64,000 bases of DNA from Betaproteobacteria bacterium (GTDB lineage Bacteria > Pseudomonadota > Gammaproteobacteria > Burkholderiales > Casimicrobiaceae): NCBI GenBank assembly GCA_016717855.1, contig JADKEV010000003.1:1-64000 (forward strand), read 5' to 3'. Position numbers and translations under genes: made by a program. Below the pieces are notes generated by a model. It did no database searches and had not been told where the DNA came from. It saw only the letters and a program-made list of their open reading frames with translations. This document shows, piece by piece, positions 8,933-17,952 of this stretch (position 1 is its first letter; each line of letters begins with the position of its first letter).

Positions 8933-9580
8933 ATGTTCCGCCTGGCTGTTCTCCTGTTCGCGCTGCTCGCTTTCGATCCCGCCGGCGCACAATCCGCTGC
9001 GTATTCCAACCGGGCTGAAGCGCTCAAAGGTCTGGGTGCGGAGGATGCCATCCGCCGTGCCGAAGCCATCCGCTGGATCGCGATCCACGGCAAGCCCGTC
9101 GATGACAAGGCGCTACGGCAGCGCCTGTCCGACGACAGCCCGCTGGTGCGCGGCGCGGCTGAACAAGGCCTGTGGATCTTGTGGAACCGTTCGGGAGACA
9201 AGGCCATCGACGCGCTGCTGGCCAAAGGAACCGATGCCATGCAGGCAGGCCAGTTCAAGGAGGCGATTGCGTCGTTCTCGGAAGTGATCCGGCGCCGGCC
9301 GGCCTTCGCGGAAGGCTGGAACAAGCGCGCCACCGCGCTCTTCCTGGCCGGCGAGTTCAGGAAGTCGCTAGCCGACTGCGATCAGGTGATGAAGCGCAAC
9401 CCTTACCACTTCGGCGCGCTGGCGGGCTACGGCCAGATCTACTTCCAGCAGCAGCGGTACGAACTGGCGATCAAGTACTGGAAACGGGCGCTGCGGGTGA
9501 ATCCGAACATGATGAGTCTCGAGATCAACATCAAGGCCGCAGAAGAACGGCTGGCAGAGAGCCCGCGGCAATCGGCATAG
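8933..9580 (+). CDS. secreted tetratricopeptide repeat protein
   Basis: 215 residues. The first 20 form a signal peptide ending in AGAQS, so the protein is exported. Residues about 20-75 are helical and HEAT-like (ALRQRLSDDSPLVRGAAEQGLW). Residues about 85-195 hold three TPR units (for example AFAEGWNKRATALFLAGEF and HFGALAGYGQIYFQQQRYE). TPRs mediate protein contacts; no catalytic motif is present. ATG 8933 has AGGAGG at 8919-8924. Located between the SDR gene and carA, a common spot for a small TPR protein in this class. Confidence 0.75.
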   Translation: MFRLAVLLFALLAFDPAGAQSAAYSNRAEALKGLGAEDAIRRAEAIRWIAIHGKPVDDKALRQRLSDDSPLVRGAAEQGLWILWNRSGDKAIDALLAKGTDAMQAGQFKEAIASFSEVIRRRPAFAEGWNKRATALFLAGEFRKSLADCDQVMKRNPYHFGALAGYGQIYFQQQRYELAIKYWKRALRVNPNMMSLEINIKAAEERLAESPRQSA

Positions 9581-9656
9581 CCGGCGTTCCCTATCGATCA
9601 CCGCCGGCGCGCAAGGTTTCGGCGTGCTCCACGCTGGCATGTTCGCGTTCCTGCAA

Positions 9657-9685
9657 TTGCCGGCGGGTCTGACCTGCTGTATAAT
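9657..9685 (+). promoter_or_regulatory. sigma-70-type promoter for carAB
   Basis: TTGCCG (9657-9662) and a perfect TATAAT (9680-9685) are separated by the ideal 17 bases. The predicted RNA would begin near 9692 and carry a leader of about 80 bases containing a strong hairpin before carA. Confidence 0.8.
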
Positions 9686-9701
9686 CACCATTCAATTCTG
9701 C

Positions 9702-9738
9702 AAGCGGGATGCCCGGATCACCACAGTGCATCCCGCTT
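9702..9738 (+). promoter_or_regulatory. leader hairpin upstream of carA
   Basis: An 11-base-pair perfect inverted repeat, AAGCGGGATGC / GCATCCCGCTT, with a 15-base loop lies in the carAB leader, just after the promoter. It is not followed by a U-run, so it is more likely an attenuation, stability or protein-binding element than a plain terminator. Pyrimidine- or arginine-linked control of carAB is known in other bacteria; its use here is inferred. Confidence 0.6.
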
Positions 9739-9773
9739 TGCACGTCAGAACATCCCAGCCTTCAGGAGTACAC

Positions 9774-10925
9774 GTGTCGTCGTTCACCGGGCCCCCGCGT
9801 CCTGCCCTGCTCGCGCTCGCCGACGGCACGATATTTCAGGGCACGGCGATAGGCGCCGACGGCATCAGTGTCGGGGAAGTCGTGTTCAACACGGCGATCA
9901 CGGGCTATCAGGAAATCCTGACCGACCCGTCGTACGCCGGGCAGATGGTCACGCTCACGTATCCGCACATCGGCAACACGGGCGTGAACGGGGAGGACGT
10001 CGAGTCCCGTCGCATCTTCGCCGCCGGTCTGATCATCCGTGACTTGCCGCGCATGGTCAGCAACTGGCGTAGCACCGAGGACCTGGGCAGTTACCTTGCG
10101 CGCAATGGCGTCGTGGCAATCGCCGACATCGACACGCGCAAGCTCACGCGCATACTGCGCGAGCAGGGCGCGCAGAACGGCTGCCTGATGGCGGGCGCGG
10201 CGCTGACCTTCGCGGACGAAGCCCGGGCGCTGGCTGCGGCGCGGGCGGCGCCGTCGATGTCCGGGCTGGACCTGGCCAAGGTCGTGTCGTGCGCGGAACC
10301 CTATGAATGGAGCGGCGGCATCTGGTCGCTGGCCGGCGGATACCAGCCGGCGGGCCCCGTCCGCTACCACGTGGCCGCCTATGATTTCGGCATCAAGCAC
10401 AACATCCTGCGCATGCTGGCCGCGCGCGGTTGCCGCCTGAGCGTCGTGCCGGCACAGACCCCGGCCGCCACAGTGCTGGCGATGAACGTGGATGGCGTGT
10501 TCCTGTCGAACGGGCCGGGCGATCCCGAGCCTTGCGGCTACGCGATTCAGGCCATCCGGGACTTGCTTGCCGCGAAGTTGCCGACGTTTGGCATCTGCCT
10601 CGGGCATCAATTGCTCGGGCTGGCGACCGGCGCCAGGACGATAAAGATGAAGTTCGGCCACCACGGTGCCAACCATCCGGTGAAGGACCTCGATACCGGG
10701 CAGGTGCTGATCACCAGCCAGAACCACGGCTTCGCCGTCGACGAGGCCACGCTCGGCCCGAATGTCCGCATCACGCACCAGTCCCTGTTCGACGGCAGCC
10801 TGCAAGGCATCGCGCTGACCGATCGCCCCGCGTTCAGCTTCCAAGGGCACCCCGAGGCCAGTCCGGGGCCGCACGACATCGGCTACCTGTTCGACCGCTT
10901 CACCGCGATGATGGAGCGCCGCTGA
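9774..10925 (+). CDS. carA: carbamoyl-phosphate synthase small subunit
   Basis: Glutaminase subunit that supplies ammonia to CarB for carbamoyl phosphate, used in arginine and pyrimidine synthesis. 383 residues. The class I amidotransferase nucleophile is Cys275 in FGICLGHQLLGLA, with the catalytic His-x-Glu in QGHPEASPGP near the end. GTG 9774 was chosen because AGGAG at 9764-9768 is well placed and the conserved N-terminus (PALLALADGTIFQG) starts just after it. carB starts 1 base after the carA stop, so the subunits are coupled. Confidence 0.97.
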   Translation: MSSFTGPPRPALLALADGTIFQGTAIGADGISVGEVVFNTAITGYQEILTDPSYAGQMVTLTYPHIGNTGVNGEDVESRRIFAAGLIIRDLPRMVSNWRSTEDLGSYLARNGVVAIADIDTRKLTRILREQGAQNGCLMAGAALTFADEARALAAARAAPSMSGLDLAKVVSCAEPYEWSGGIWSLAGGYQPAGPVRYHVAAYDFGIKHNILRMLAARGCRLSVVPAQTPAATVLAMNVDGVFLSNGPGDPEPCGYAIQAIRDLLAAKLPTFGICLGHQLLGLATGARTIKMKFGHHGANHPVKDLDTGQVLITSQNHGFAVDEATLGPNVRITHQSLFDGSLQGIALTDRPAFSFQGHPEASPGPHDIGYLFDRFTAMMERR

Positions 10926-10926
10926 G

Positions 10927-13900
10927 ATGCCGCGCCGCACCGACATCGAGAGCATCCTGATCATCGGCGCCGGCCCGATCATCATCGGCCAGGCGTGCGA
11001 GTTCGACTACTCCGGCGCGCAGGCCTGCAAGGCGCTGCGCGAAGAGGGCTACAAGGTCATCCTTGTGAATTCGAATCCGGCGACGATAATGACCGACCCG
11101 GAGATGGCCGATGTGACATACATCGAGCCCATCACGTGGGAGATGGTCGCGCAGATCATCGAGAAGGAGCGCCCCGACGCGCTGTTGCCGACGATGGGCG
11201 GCCAGACCGCGCTCAATTGCGCGCTCGACCTGGAGCGCCACGGCGTGCTCAAGAAGTTCGGCGTCGAGATGATAGGGGCGCGCGCCGAGTCCATCGACAA
11301 GGCGGAAGACCGGCTGAAGTTCAAGGAGGCGATGACCGGCATCGGGCTCGAATCCGCGAAGTCCGGCATCGCGCACACGCTCGACGAAGCGGTTGCGATG
11401 CAGCTCAACATCGCTCGTCTGACCGGGACCAGCGGCTATCCGGCGGTGATCCGGCCCTCGTTCACGCTGGGCGGCACCGGCGGCGGCATCGCCTACAACA
11501 AGGACGAGTTCGTCGAGATCTGCAAGCGCGGCCTGGACCTGTCCCCGACGCGCGAACTGCTGATCGAGGAGTCGCTGCTGGGCTGGAAGGAGTTCGAGAT
11601 GGAAGTCGTGCGCGACAAGCACGACAACTGCATCATCGTGTGCGCGATCGAGAACGTCGACCCGATGGGCGTGCACACCGGGGACTCGATCACGGTGGCG
11701 CCGGCGCAGACGCTGACCGACAAGGAATACCAGATCATGCGCAACGCGAGCATCGCCTGCTTGCGCGAGATCGGCGTCGATACCGGCGGGTCCAATGTGC
11801 AGTTCGCGGTGAATCCGGCGAACGGCCGGATGATCGTGATCGAGATGAACCCGCGCGTCTCGCGCTCCTCGGCGCTGGCCTCGAAGGCGACCGGTTTTCC
11901 GATCGCCAAGGTCGCCGCCAAGCTCGCGGTCGGCTACACGCTGGACGAGCTGCGCAACGACATCACCGGCGGCCAGACGCCGGCATCGTTCGAGCCGACG
12001 ATCGACTACGTGGTCACCAAGGTGCCGCGCTTCGCCTTCGAAAAGTTCAAGGAGGCCGACGACCGGCTGACCACGCAGATGAAGTCGGTCGGCGAGGTCA
12101 TGGCCATCGGCCGCACGTTCCAGGAGTCGCTGCAGAAGGCGCTGCGCGGCCTCGAGGTCGGCGTCGACGGCTTCAATCTGAAGACGGTCGATCCGGACAA
12201 GATCGGCGACGAGCTTGCCTACCCCCGCGCCGAGCGCCTGTGGTATGTCGCCGACGCGTTCGGCATCGGGATGTCGCTGGAGGAAATCCAGCGCTATACA
12301 AGAATCGATCCGTGGTTCCTGTCGCAGATCAAGGAGATCGTCGATATCGAGCTGGCGATCGAGGGCCGGCAGCTTGAGTCATTCGAACGCGACGAACTCC
12401 GGCGCCTGAAGCGCGCCGGATTCTCGGACCGGCGGCTGGCACATCTGCTGGGGACCAACGAAGGCGCCGTGCGCGGCGCCCGGCACGCGCTGGACGTCAG
12501 GCCCGTGTACAAGCGCGTCGACACGTGCGCGGCGGAGTTTTCGACGCGCACCGCATACATGTACTCGACCTATGAGGAAGAGTGCGAAGCGCAGCCCACG
12601 AACAACAGGAAGATCATGGTGCTGGGCGGCGGCCCGAACCGGATCGGGCAGGGCATCGAGTTCGACTATTGCTGCGTGCATGCCGCGCTGGCGCTGCGCG
12701 AGGACGGCTACGAGACCATCATGGTCAACTGCAATCCGGAAACCGTGTCGACCGATTACGACACGTCGGACCGCCTGTACTTTGAGCCGCTGACCCTGGA
12801 AGACGTGCTGGAAATCGTCGACAAGGAAAAGCCTGCCGGCGTCATCGTCCAGTTCGGTGGGCAGACGCCGTTGAAACTCGCGCAGGGCTTGCAGGCCAAC
12901 GGCGTGCCCATCATCGGCACCTCGCCCGACATGATAGACCGGGCCGAGGACCGCGCCCGCTTCCAACAGATGCTCGCCGCCCTCGGCCTGCGGCAGCCAC
13001 CCAACCGGACCGCGAGCGACGTGGCCGGCGCGGAGGCCGCCGCGCTGCAGATCGGCTATCCGCTGGTCGTGCGGCCGTCCAACGTGCTGGGCGGCAGGGC
13101 GATGGAGATCATCCACCTGCCCGAAGACCTGAAACGCTACATGACCAACGCGGTCGAGGACGCCAAGACATTTCCCGAGCGCCTGCCCATCCTGCTCGAT
13201 CACTTTCTCAACGACGCGATCGAAGTCGACGTCGACGCTGTGTCCGATGGCGTGCAGGTCATCATCGGCGGCATCATGGAGCACATCGAGCAGGCGGGCG
13301 TGCATTCGGGCGATTCGGCGTGTTCGCTGCCGCCTTACTCGCTGTCGATCGACCTGCAGGACGAGCTGCGCCGGCAGACCGTTGCCATGGCGAAGGCCTT
13401 GCAGGTCGTCGGGCTGATGAACGTCCAGTTCGCGATCCAGGATGGCCTGGTCTACGTGCTGGAAGTCAATCCGCGCGCCTCGCGCACCGTGCCGTTCGTC
13501 TCCAAGGCCAGCGGCCGGCCGCTGGCCAAGATCGCCGCGCGCTGCATGGTGGGGCAGACGCTGGCGGCGCAGGGTGTCGCCGGAGAGATCATTCCGCCGT
13601 ACTTCTCGGTGAAGGAAGCGGTGTTCCCGTTCATCAAGTTCCCGGGCGTGGACACCATCCTCGGACCCGAGATGAAATCGACGGGCGAGGTCATGGGCGT
13701 GGGCGAGACCTTCGCCGAGGCGTTCGTCAAGTCGCAACTCGGCGCGGGCGTGCGCCTGCCCACGTCGGGCAAGGTGTTCATCAGCGTCCGGGACGCGGAC
13801 AAGCCTCGGGTCATCGATGTCGCGCAGACCCTGCATGAGCTCGGCTTCGAATTGGTGGCCACGCGGGGCACTGCCAAGGCGCTCAAGGACGGCGGCGTGC

Positions 13901-14166
13901 CCGTGGCCGTGGTCAACAAGGTCTTCGAGGGCCAGCCGAACATCCTCGACATGCTGAAGAACGACGAAATCGTGCTGGTGATCAACACCGTCGTGGAGAA
14001 GCGGAGCGCGATCAAGGACTCGTATGTGATCCGGCGCGAGGCACTGCTCGACCGGGTTGCGTACTTCACGACCATTGCCGGCGCGCGGGCCGCTGCCGTC
14101 GGCATGCGCGGCATGCGCGGCCTCGTCGCGTACTCGTTGCAAAGTTTGCAGAAACGGTTAGACTAA
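10927..14166 (+). CDS. carB: carbamoyl-phosphate synthase large subunit
   Basis: 1079 residues, full length for the family. It contains two homologous ATP-grasp halves: the first begins IESILIIGAGPIIIGQACEFDYSG and the second begins near residue 560 with KIMVLGGGPNRIGQGIEFDYCC. The C-terminal MGS-like allosteric domain follows (TSGKVFISVRDADK). Makes carbamoyl phosphate from bicarbonate, ammonia and two ATP. The complementary strand is also open for long stretches, which reflects GC codon bias and not an overlapping gene. Confidence 0.98.
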   Translation: MPRRTDIESILIIGAGPIIIGQACEFDYSGAQACKALREEGYKVILVNSNPATIMTDPEMADVTYIEPITWEMVAQIIEKERPDALLPTMGGQTALNCALDLERHGVLKKFGVEMIGARAESIDKAEDRLKFKEAMTGIGLESAKSGIAHTLDEAVAMQLNIARLTGTSGYPAVIRPSFTLGGTGGGIAYNKDEFVEICKRGLDLSPTRELLIEESLLGWKEFEMEVVRDKHDNCIIVCAIENVDPMGVHTGDSITVAPAQTLTDKEYQIMRNASIACLREIGVDTGGSNVQFAVNPANGRMIVIEMNPRVSRSSALASKATGFPIAKVAAKLAVGYTLDELRNDITGGQTPASFEPTIDYVVTKVPRFAFEKFKEADDRLTTQMKSVGEVMAIGRTFQESLQKALRGLEVGVDGFNLKTVDPDKIGDELAYPRAERLWYVADAFGIGMSLEEIQRYTRIDPWFLSQIKEIVDIELAIEGRQLESFERDELRRLKRAGFSDRRLAHLLGTNEGAVRGARHALDVRPVYKRVDTCAAEFSTRTAYMYSTYEEECEAQPTNNRKIMVLGGGPNRIGQGIEFDYCCVHAALALREDGYETIMVNCNPETVSTDYDTSDRLYFEPLTLEDVLEIVDKEKPAGVIVQFGGQTPLKLAQGLQANGVPIIGTSPDMIDRAEDRARFQQMLAALGLRQPPNRTASDVAGAEAAALQIGYPLVVRPSNVLGGRAMEIIHLPEDLKRYMTNAVEDAKTFPERLPILLDHFLNDAIEVDVDAVSDGVQVIIGGIMEHIEQAGVHSGDSACSLPPYSLSIDLQDELRRQTVAMAKALQVVGLMNVQFAIQDGLVYVLEVNPRASRTVPFVSKASGRPLAKIAARCMVGQTLAAQGVAGEIIPPYFSVKEAVFPFIKFPGVDTILGPEMKSTGEVMGVGETFAEAFVKSQLGAGVRLPTSGKVFISVRDADKPRVIDVAQTLHELGFELVATRGTAKALKDGGVPVAVVNKVFEGQPNILDMLKNDEIVLVINTVVEKRSAIKDSYVIRREALLDRVAYFTTIAGARAAAVGMRGMRGLVAYSLQSLQKRLD

Positions 14167-14206
14167 GGGCCATTCTGGGCTTTCCGCGCGGCGGGAAGCA
14201 TGATCG

Positions 14207-14235
14207 GGGCAGCGCGTGCTGCCCTTCGCTTTTTT
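14207..14235 (+). terminator. terminator or attenuator between carB and greA
   Basis: The stem GGGCAGC/GCTGCCC with a 4-base loop (14207-14224) is followed by six T residues at 14230-14235. It starts 41 bases after the carB stop and ends 15 bases before greA, so it can end carAB transcripts and also sits in the greA leader. Confidence 0.7.
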
Positions 14236-14249
14236 GAAACGGGCTTTCC

Positions 14250-14726
14250 ATGGGCAAGGTTCCAATGACGGTGGCCGGTGCGGCGCGGCTCAAGGTCGAG
14301 TTGCAGCAATTGAAGTCGGTGGAGCGCCCCGCGGTGATCCAGTCGATCGCCGAAGCGCGCGCCAATGGCGACCTGTCGGAGAACGCGGACTACGAAGCGG
14401 CGAAAGAGCGGCAGGGCTTCATCGAAGGCCGCATCGCCGAACTGGAGTCGAAGTTGGCCAACGCACAAGTCATCAATCCGGCCGAGGTCAACGCCGACGG
14501 CCGCATCGTGTTCGGCGCCACGGTCGAACTGGAGGACCGCGAGGCGAGGAGCCGGGTCCGCTACCAGATCGTGGGCGAGGACGAGGCGGACATCAAGGCG
14601 GGGAAGGTTTCGATCACCTCACCGATTGCGCGGGCGTTGATTGGAAAGGAAGAGGGCGATATCGCCGAAGTGCAGGCGCCCAGCGGCCCGCGTGAGTACG
14701 AAGTGTTGGCCGTTGCCTACGGCTGA
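14250..14726 (+). CDS. greA: transcription elongation factor GreA
   Basis: 158-residue factor that rescues backtracked RNA polymerase by stimulating transcript cleavage. The N-terminal coiled coil (residues about 10-75) carries the tip acidic residues in NGDLSENADYEAAKE, followed by the FKBP-like C-terminal domain (FGATVELED, ISITSPIARALIGKEEGD). The start MGKVPMTVAGAARLK matches the family start. Its last 10 bases overlap the end of the convergent yhbY gene. Confidence 0.97.
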   Translation: MGKVPMTVAGAARLKVELQQLKSVERPAVIQSIAEARANGDLSENADYEAAKERQGFIEGRIAELESKLANAQVINPAEVNADGRIVFGATVELEDREARSRVRYQIVGEDEADIKAGKVSITSPIARALIGKEEGDIAEVQAPSGPREYEVLAVAYG

Positions 14727-15190
14727 GTCGCGCGGCGGCGGCGGCTGGTCGCGATCCTGACAGCGCTGGTCCTGGTCCCGGTCCCCGTGCCGGTGGTGGT
14801 TCGCGGGCGCCGGTCTGCCCGCGGCGGCTTCGCGATCGCCTTGCCACCCGCGCTCTTGGCGGCGGGACGGCCGCGTACCGGCCGCTTGGGGCGGGCGGGT
14901 TCCGCCTTCTCCTCGACGGGCACCGGCCGGAACACGACCAGGAGCTTGCCGATGTGCTGCACCGGCGCGGCGTCGAGTTCGTCCGTGATCCGGTCCAGAA
15001 AACCCTGGCGGGCATCGCGGTCGTCGCCGAACACGCGGATCTTGATCAGGCCGTGCGCGAGCAGGTTCACGTCGATCTCGTGCAGTACCGCCGGCGTGAG
15101 CCCGTCATTGCCGATCATGACGACCGGGTCGAGGTGATGCGCCTTGGCGCGGAAGTCGCGCAGTTTTTTCGGGGGCAGTTCAAATTTCAT
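14717..15190 (-). CDS. yhbY: YhbY family RNA-binding protein (CRM domain) with long basic tail
   Basis: Residues 1-90 are a CRM/YhbY domain (LTPAVLHEIDVNLLAHGLIKIRV), which binds precursor 50S ribosomal particles and helps ribosome assembly. ATG 15190 starts the canonical MKFELPPKKLRDFRAKAHHLDP. Typical YhbY proteins are about 95-100 residues. This one has 157, because a low-complexity tail rich in Arg, Lys, Pro and Thr follows, probably disordered and RNA-binding. The gene converges on greA with a 10-base overlap and is divergent from rlmE. Confidence 0.92.
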   Translation of the reverse strand: MKFELPPKKLRDFRAKAHHLDPVVMIGNDGLTPAVLHEIDVNLLAHGLIKIRVFGDDRDARQGFLDRITDELDAAPVQHIGKLLVVFRPVPVEEKAEPARPKRPVRGRPAAKSAGGKAIAKPPRADRRPRTTTGTGTGTRTSAVRIATSRRRRATQP

Positions 15191-15236
15191 CCGCGCAGTA
15201 TAGTGCCTTTTGCGGATTTTTCTCGGGTTGCCGGCA

Positions 15237-15863
15237 TTGGATAAGAAAAAGCACCAGTTCAACAAGGCGTGGATGCAGGAGCATGTCAACGATCATTACG
15301 TGCAGGAAGCGAAGCGCCTCGGGTACCGGGCGCGCGCCGCGTTCAAGCTGATCGAGATCGACGCCCGCGACCGGCTGCTGCGCCCCGGCCAGATCGTCGT
15401 CGACCTCGGATCGGCGCCGGGGAGCTGGTCGCAAGTGGCGGCGGCAAGGCTGCGCGGCAATGGCGCGGTGATCGCGCTGGACGTCCTGGAGATGGCGGGG
15501 ATCGCCGGCGTCGAGTTCATCCAGGGCGATTTCTCGGAGGATGCGCCGCTGGCGTCGCTGGAGGCGGCGCTGCGGGGACGTCCGGTCGATCTTGTGTTGT
15601 CCGATATGGCCCCCAACATCAGTGGAGTGGCATCGGTCGACCAGGCGCGCGGGATGCAGTTGGCGGAGCTGGCGCTGGAATTTGCCGCAAGGCGGCTCAA
15701 GCCAGGCGGCGCGATGCTGGTCAAGCTGTTCCAGGGCGAAGGCTTTGACGCGTTTCGCCGGCAGATGCTCGATGCCTTTGCGACGGTGTCCGTGCGCAAA
15801 CCGAAGGCCTCGCGGGACCGCAGCAACGAAGTGTACTTGTTGGGCGTGCGCAAGAAGGCCTAG
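15237..15863 (+). CDS. rlmE: 23S rRNA (uridine-2'-O)-methyltransferase RlmE
   Basis: Methylates the 2'-OH of U2552 in 23S rRNA, a late 50S assembly step. The K-D-K-E catalytic set is visible: Lys in AAFKLIEID, Asp in LSDMAPN, Lys in MLVKLFQGEGF, Glu in SNEVYLLG. The SAM loop is VVDLGSAPGSWSQ. No ATG is available. TTG 15237 gives 208 residues, close to the family norm of about 209; TTG codons at 15228 and 15210 are alternatives. The next gene is ftsH, the same pair as in E. coli. Confidence 0.93.
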   Translation: MDKKKHQFNKAWMQEHVNDHYVQEAKRLGYRARAAFKLIEIDARDRLLRPGQIVVDLGSAPGSWSQVAAARLRGNGAVIALDVLEMAGIAGVEFIQGDFSEDAPLASLEAALRGRPVDLVLSDMAPNISGVASVDQARGMQLAELALEFAARRLKPGGAMLVKLFQGEGFDAFRRQMLDAFATVSVRKPKASRDRSNEVYLLGVRKKA

Positions 15864-15994
15864 CGCACATTTGTCGCCCTGCGGCGACAGGTGCGGCAGA
15901 GGCGGGAAAAGCCTAAAATGGCAGACTGCACGCGACAGGGCATGGGGCGTAGACGGCTCCAAGCCGCTTTCGAATGGTGGCACAGGAGTGGATC

Positions 15995-17875
15995 TTGAAT
16001 AATGTGATGAAGCAGGTTCTGGTCTGGCTGGTGATCGCGCTGGTCGTGTTTACCGTCTTCAAGCAGTTCGACAGCCGCGCCGGGCGGACGACCTCGCTGG
16101 CCTATTCGGAGTTCATGGACCAGGCGCGGTCGGGCCGGATCAAGAGCGCCGAGATCGAAGGCAACAACATCATCGGCAGGACCGTCGACGACAAGCTCAT
16201 CTCGACCTACAACCCCAACGATCTCTGGGTGGTCGGCGACCTGATGAAATTCGGCGTCAAGGTCGAAGGCAAGGCGCGCGACGAGAACCACCTGCTCTCC
16301 ATCCTGGTCAACTGGTTCCCGATGCTGCTCTTGATCGGCGTCTGGGTGTTCTTCATGCGCCAGATGCAGGGCGGCGGACGCGGCGGCGCCTTTTCCTTCG
16401 GCAAGAGCAAGGCCAAGATCCTCGACGAGAGCAACAACACGGTGACCTTCGCCGACGTGGCCGGCTGCGACGAGGCCAAGGAAGAAGTCGGTGAGCTGGT
16501 CGAGTTCCTGCGCGATCCTTCCAAGTTCCAGAAGTTGGGCGGCCGGATCCCGCGCGGCGTGCTGATGGTGGGTTCCCCGGGCACCGGCAAGACGCTGCTC
16601 GCGAAGGCGATCGCCGGCGAGGCGAAGGTCCCATTCTTTTCCATCTCCGGCTCCGACTTCGTGGAAATGTTCGTCGGCGTCGGCGCCGCGCGCGTGCGCG
16701 ACATGTTCGAGCAGGCGAAGAAGAGCGCCCCCTGCATCGTGTTCATCGATGAAATCGACGCGGTCGGCCGCCAGCGCGGCGCCGGCCTGGGCGGCGGCAA
16801 CGACGAGCGCGAGCAGACGTTGAACCAGTTGCTGGTCGAAATGGACGGCTTCGAAGGCAACGCAGGCGTGATCGTGATCGCCGCGACCAACCGACCCGAC
16901 GTTCTCGATCCGGCGCTGATGCGCCCGGGCCGCTTTGACCGCCAGGTCGTTGTGCCGCTCCCCGACATCCGCGGCCGCGAGCAGATCCTGCTGGTGCACA
17001 TGCGCAAGGTGCCACTGTCGCCGGACGTGAAGGCCGAAGTCATCGCGCGCGGAACGCCGGGCTTCTCGGGCGCCGACCTGGCCAATCTCGTCAATGAGGC
17101 GGCGCTGTTCGCCGCGCGCAAGAACAAGCGCCTGGTCGATATGTACGACTTCGAGATGGCCAAGGACAAGATCATGATGGGCGCCGAGCGCCGGTCGATG
17201 GTCATGAGCGACGAGGAGAAGAAAAACACCGCCTATCACGAGTCCGGCCACGCGGTGGTGGCCAAGCTGATGCCGAAATCCGATCCGGTGCACAAGGTCA
17301 CGATCATTCCGCGCGGGCGCGCACTGGGACTGACCATGCAGTTGCCCGAAGCGGACCGCTATTCGTACGACCGCGACTTCCTGTTGCAGCGCATTTCGGT
17401 GCTGTTCGGCGGCCGCATCGCCGAGGAGTTGTTCATGCACCAGATGACGACCGGCGCCTCGAACGACTTCGAGCGGGCGACGCAGATGGCGCGCGACATG
17501 GTCATGCGCTTCGGGATGAGCGACCTGCTGGGCACGATGGTCTACGCCGACAACGAAGGCGAGGTCTTCCTGGGGCGGTCGGTTACCAAGACGACCAACA
17601 TGTCCGAGGAAACGATGCGGAAGGTGGATTCGGAAATCCGCCGCATCATCGACGAGCAGTACTCGCTCGCCCGCCGGCTGCTCGAAGAGAACCGCGACAA
17701 GGTCGAGTTGATGGCCAAGACACTGCTCGAGTGGGAGACCATCGACGCGGACCAGATCGACGACATCATGGCGGGGCGGCCGCCGCGCCCGCCCAAACCC
17801 ACCGGGCCCGCGACGCCGCCGCCGAGCGGGCCGGCCGCGGGCGCCGCCGGGGAACCGAGCGCGCATCCTGCCTGA
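15995..17875 (+). CDS. ftsH: ATP-dependent membrane zinc protease FtsH
   Basis: Hexameric inner-membrane AAA+ protease that degrades misassembled membrane proteins and regulators such as sigma-32 and LpxC. 626 residues: N-terminal membrane helix, periplasmic domain, second helix (near residue 110), Walker A GSPGTGKT (193-200, with Ser where most members have Pro), Walker B, and the zinc motif HESGH (415-419). TTG 15995 was chosen because AGGAG at 15984-15988 is well spaced and NNVMKQVLVWLVIAL matches the betaproteobacterial N-terminus; ATG 16007 is the alternative. Confidence 0.96.
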   Translation: MNNVMKQVLVWLVIALVVFTVFKQFDSRAGRTTSLAYSEFMDQARSGRIKSAEIEGNNIIGRTVDDKLISTYNPNDLWVVGDLMKFGVKVEGKARDENHLLSILVNWFPMLLLIGVWVFFMRQMQGGGRGGAFSFGKSKAKILDESNNTVTFADVAGCDEAKEEVGELVEFLRDPSKFQKLGGRIPRGVLMVGSPGTGKTLLAKAIAGEAKVPFFSISGSDFVEMFVGVGAARVRDMFEQAKKSAPCIVFIDEIDAVGRQRGAGLGGGNDEREQTLNQLLVEMDGFEGNAGVIVIAATNRPDVLDPALMRPGRFDRQVVVPLPDIRGREQILLVHMRKVPLSPDVKAEVIARGTPGFSGADLANLVNEAALFAARKNKRLVDMYDFEMAKDKIMMGAERRSMVMSDEEKKNTAYHESGHAVVAKLMPKSDPVHKVTIIPRGRALGLTMQLPEADRYSYDRDFLLQRISVLFGGRIAEELFMHQMTTGASNDFERATQMARDMVMRFGMSDLLGTMVYADNEGEVFLGRSVTKTTNMSEETMRKVDSEIRRIIDEQYSLARRLLEENRDKVELMAKTLLEWETIDADQIDDIMAGRPPRPPKPTGPATPPPSGPAAGAAGEPSAHPA

Positions 17876-17902
17876 GCAGCCAGGCGCAGTGCTTGACACG
17901 AC

Positions 17903-17924
17903 GACGGGCGGGGAACCGCCCGTC
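17903..17924 (+). terminator. hairpin between ftsH and folP
   Basis: A perfect 9-base-pair stem GACGGGCGG/CCGCCCGTC with a GGAA tetraloop lies 27 bases after the ftsH stop. Only a weak T-rich stretch follows, so it may be a partial terminator or an RNA-stability element between the two genes. Confidence 0.5.
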
Positions 17925-17952
17925 GGCTTATGGGAGATTCCGCAAGGACAGC

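Noticed and set aside
12379..14142. 587-codon open frame antisense to carB
   Set aside because: Repetitive His/Arg/Asp-rich translation with no domain; carB is complete on the other strand.
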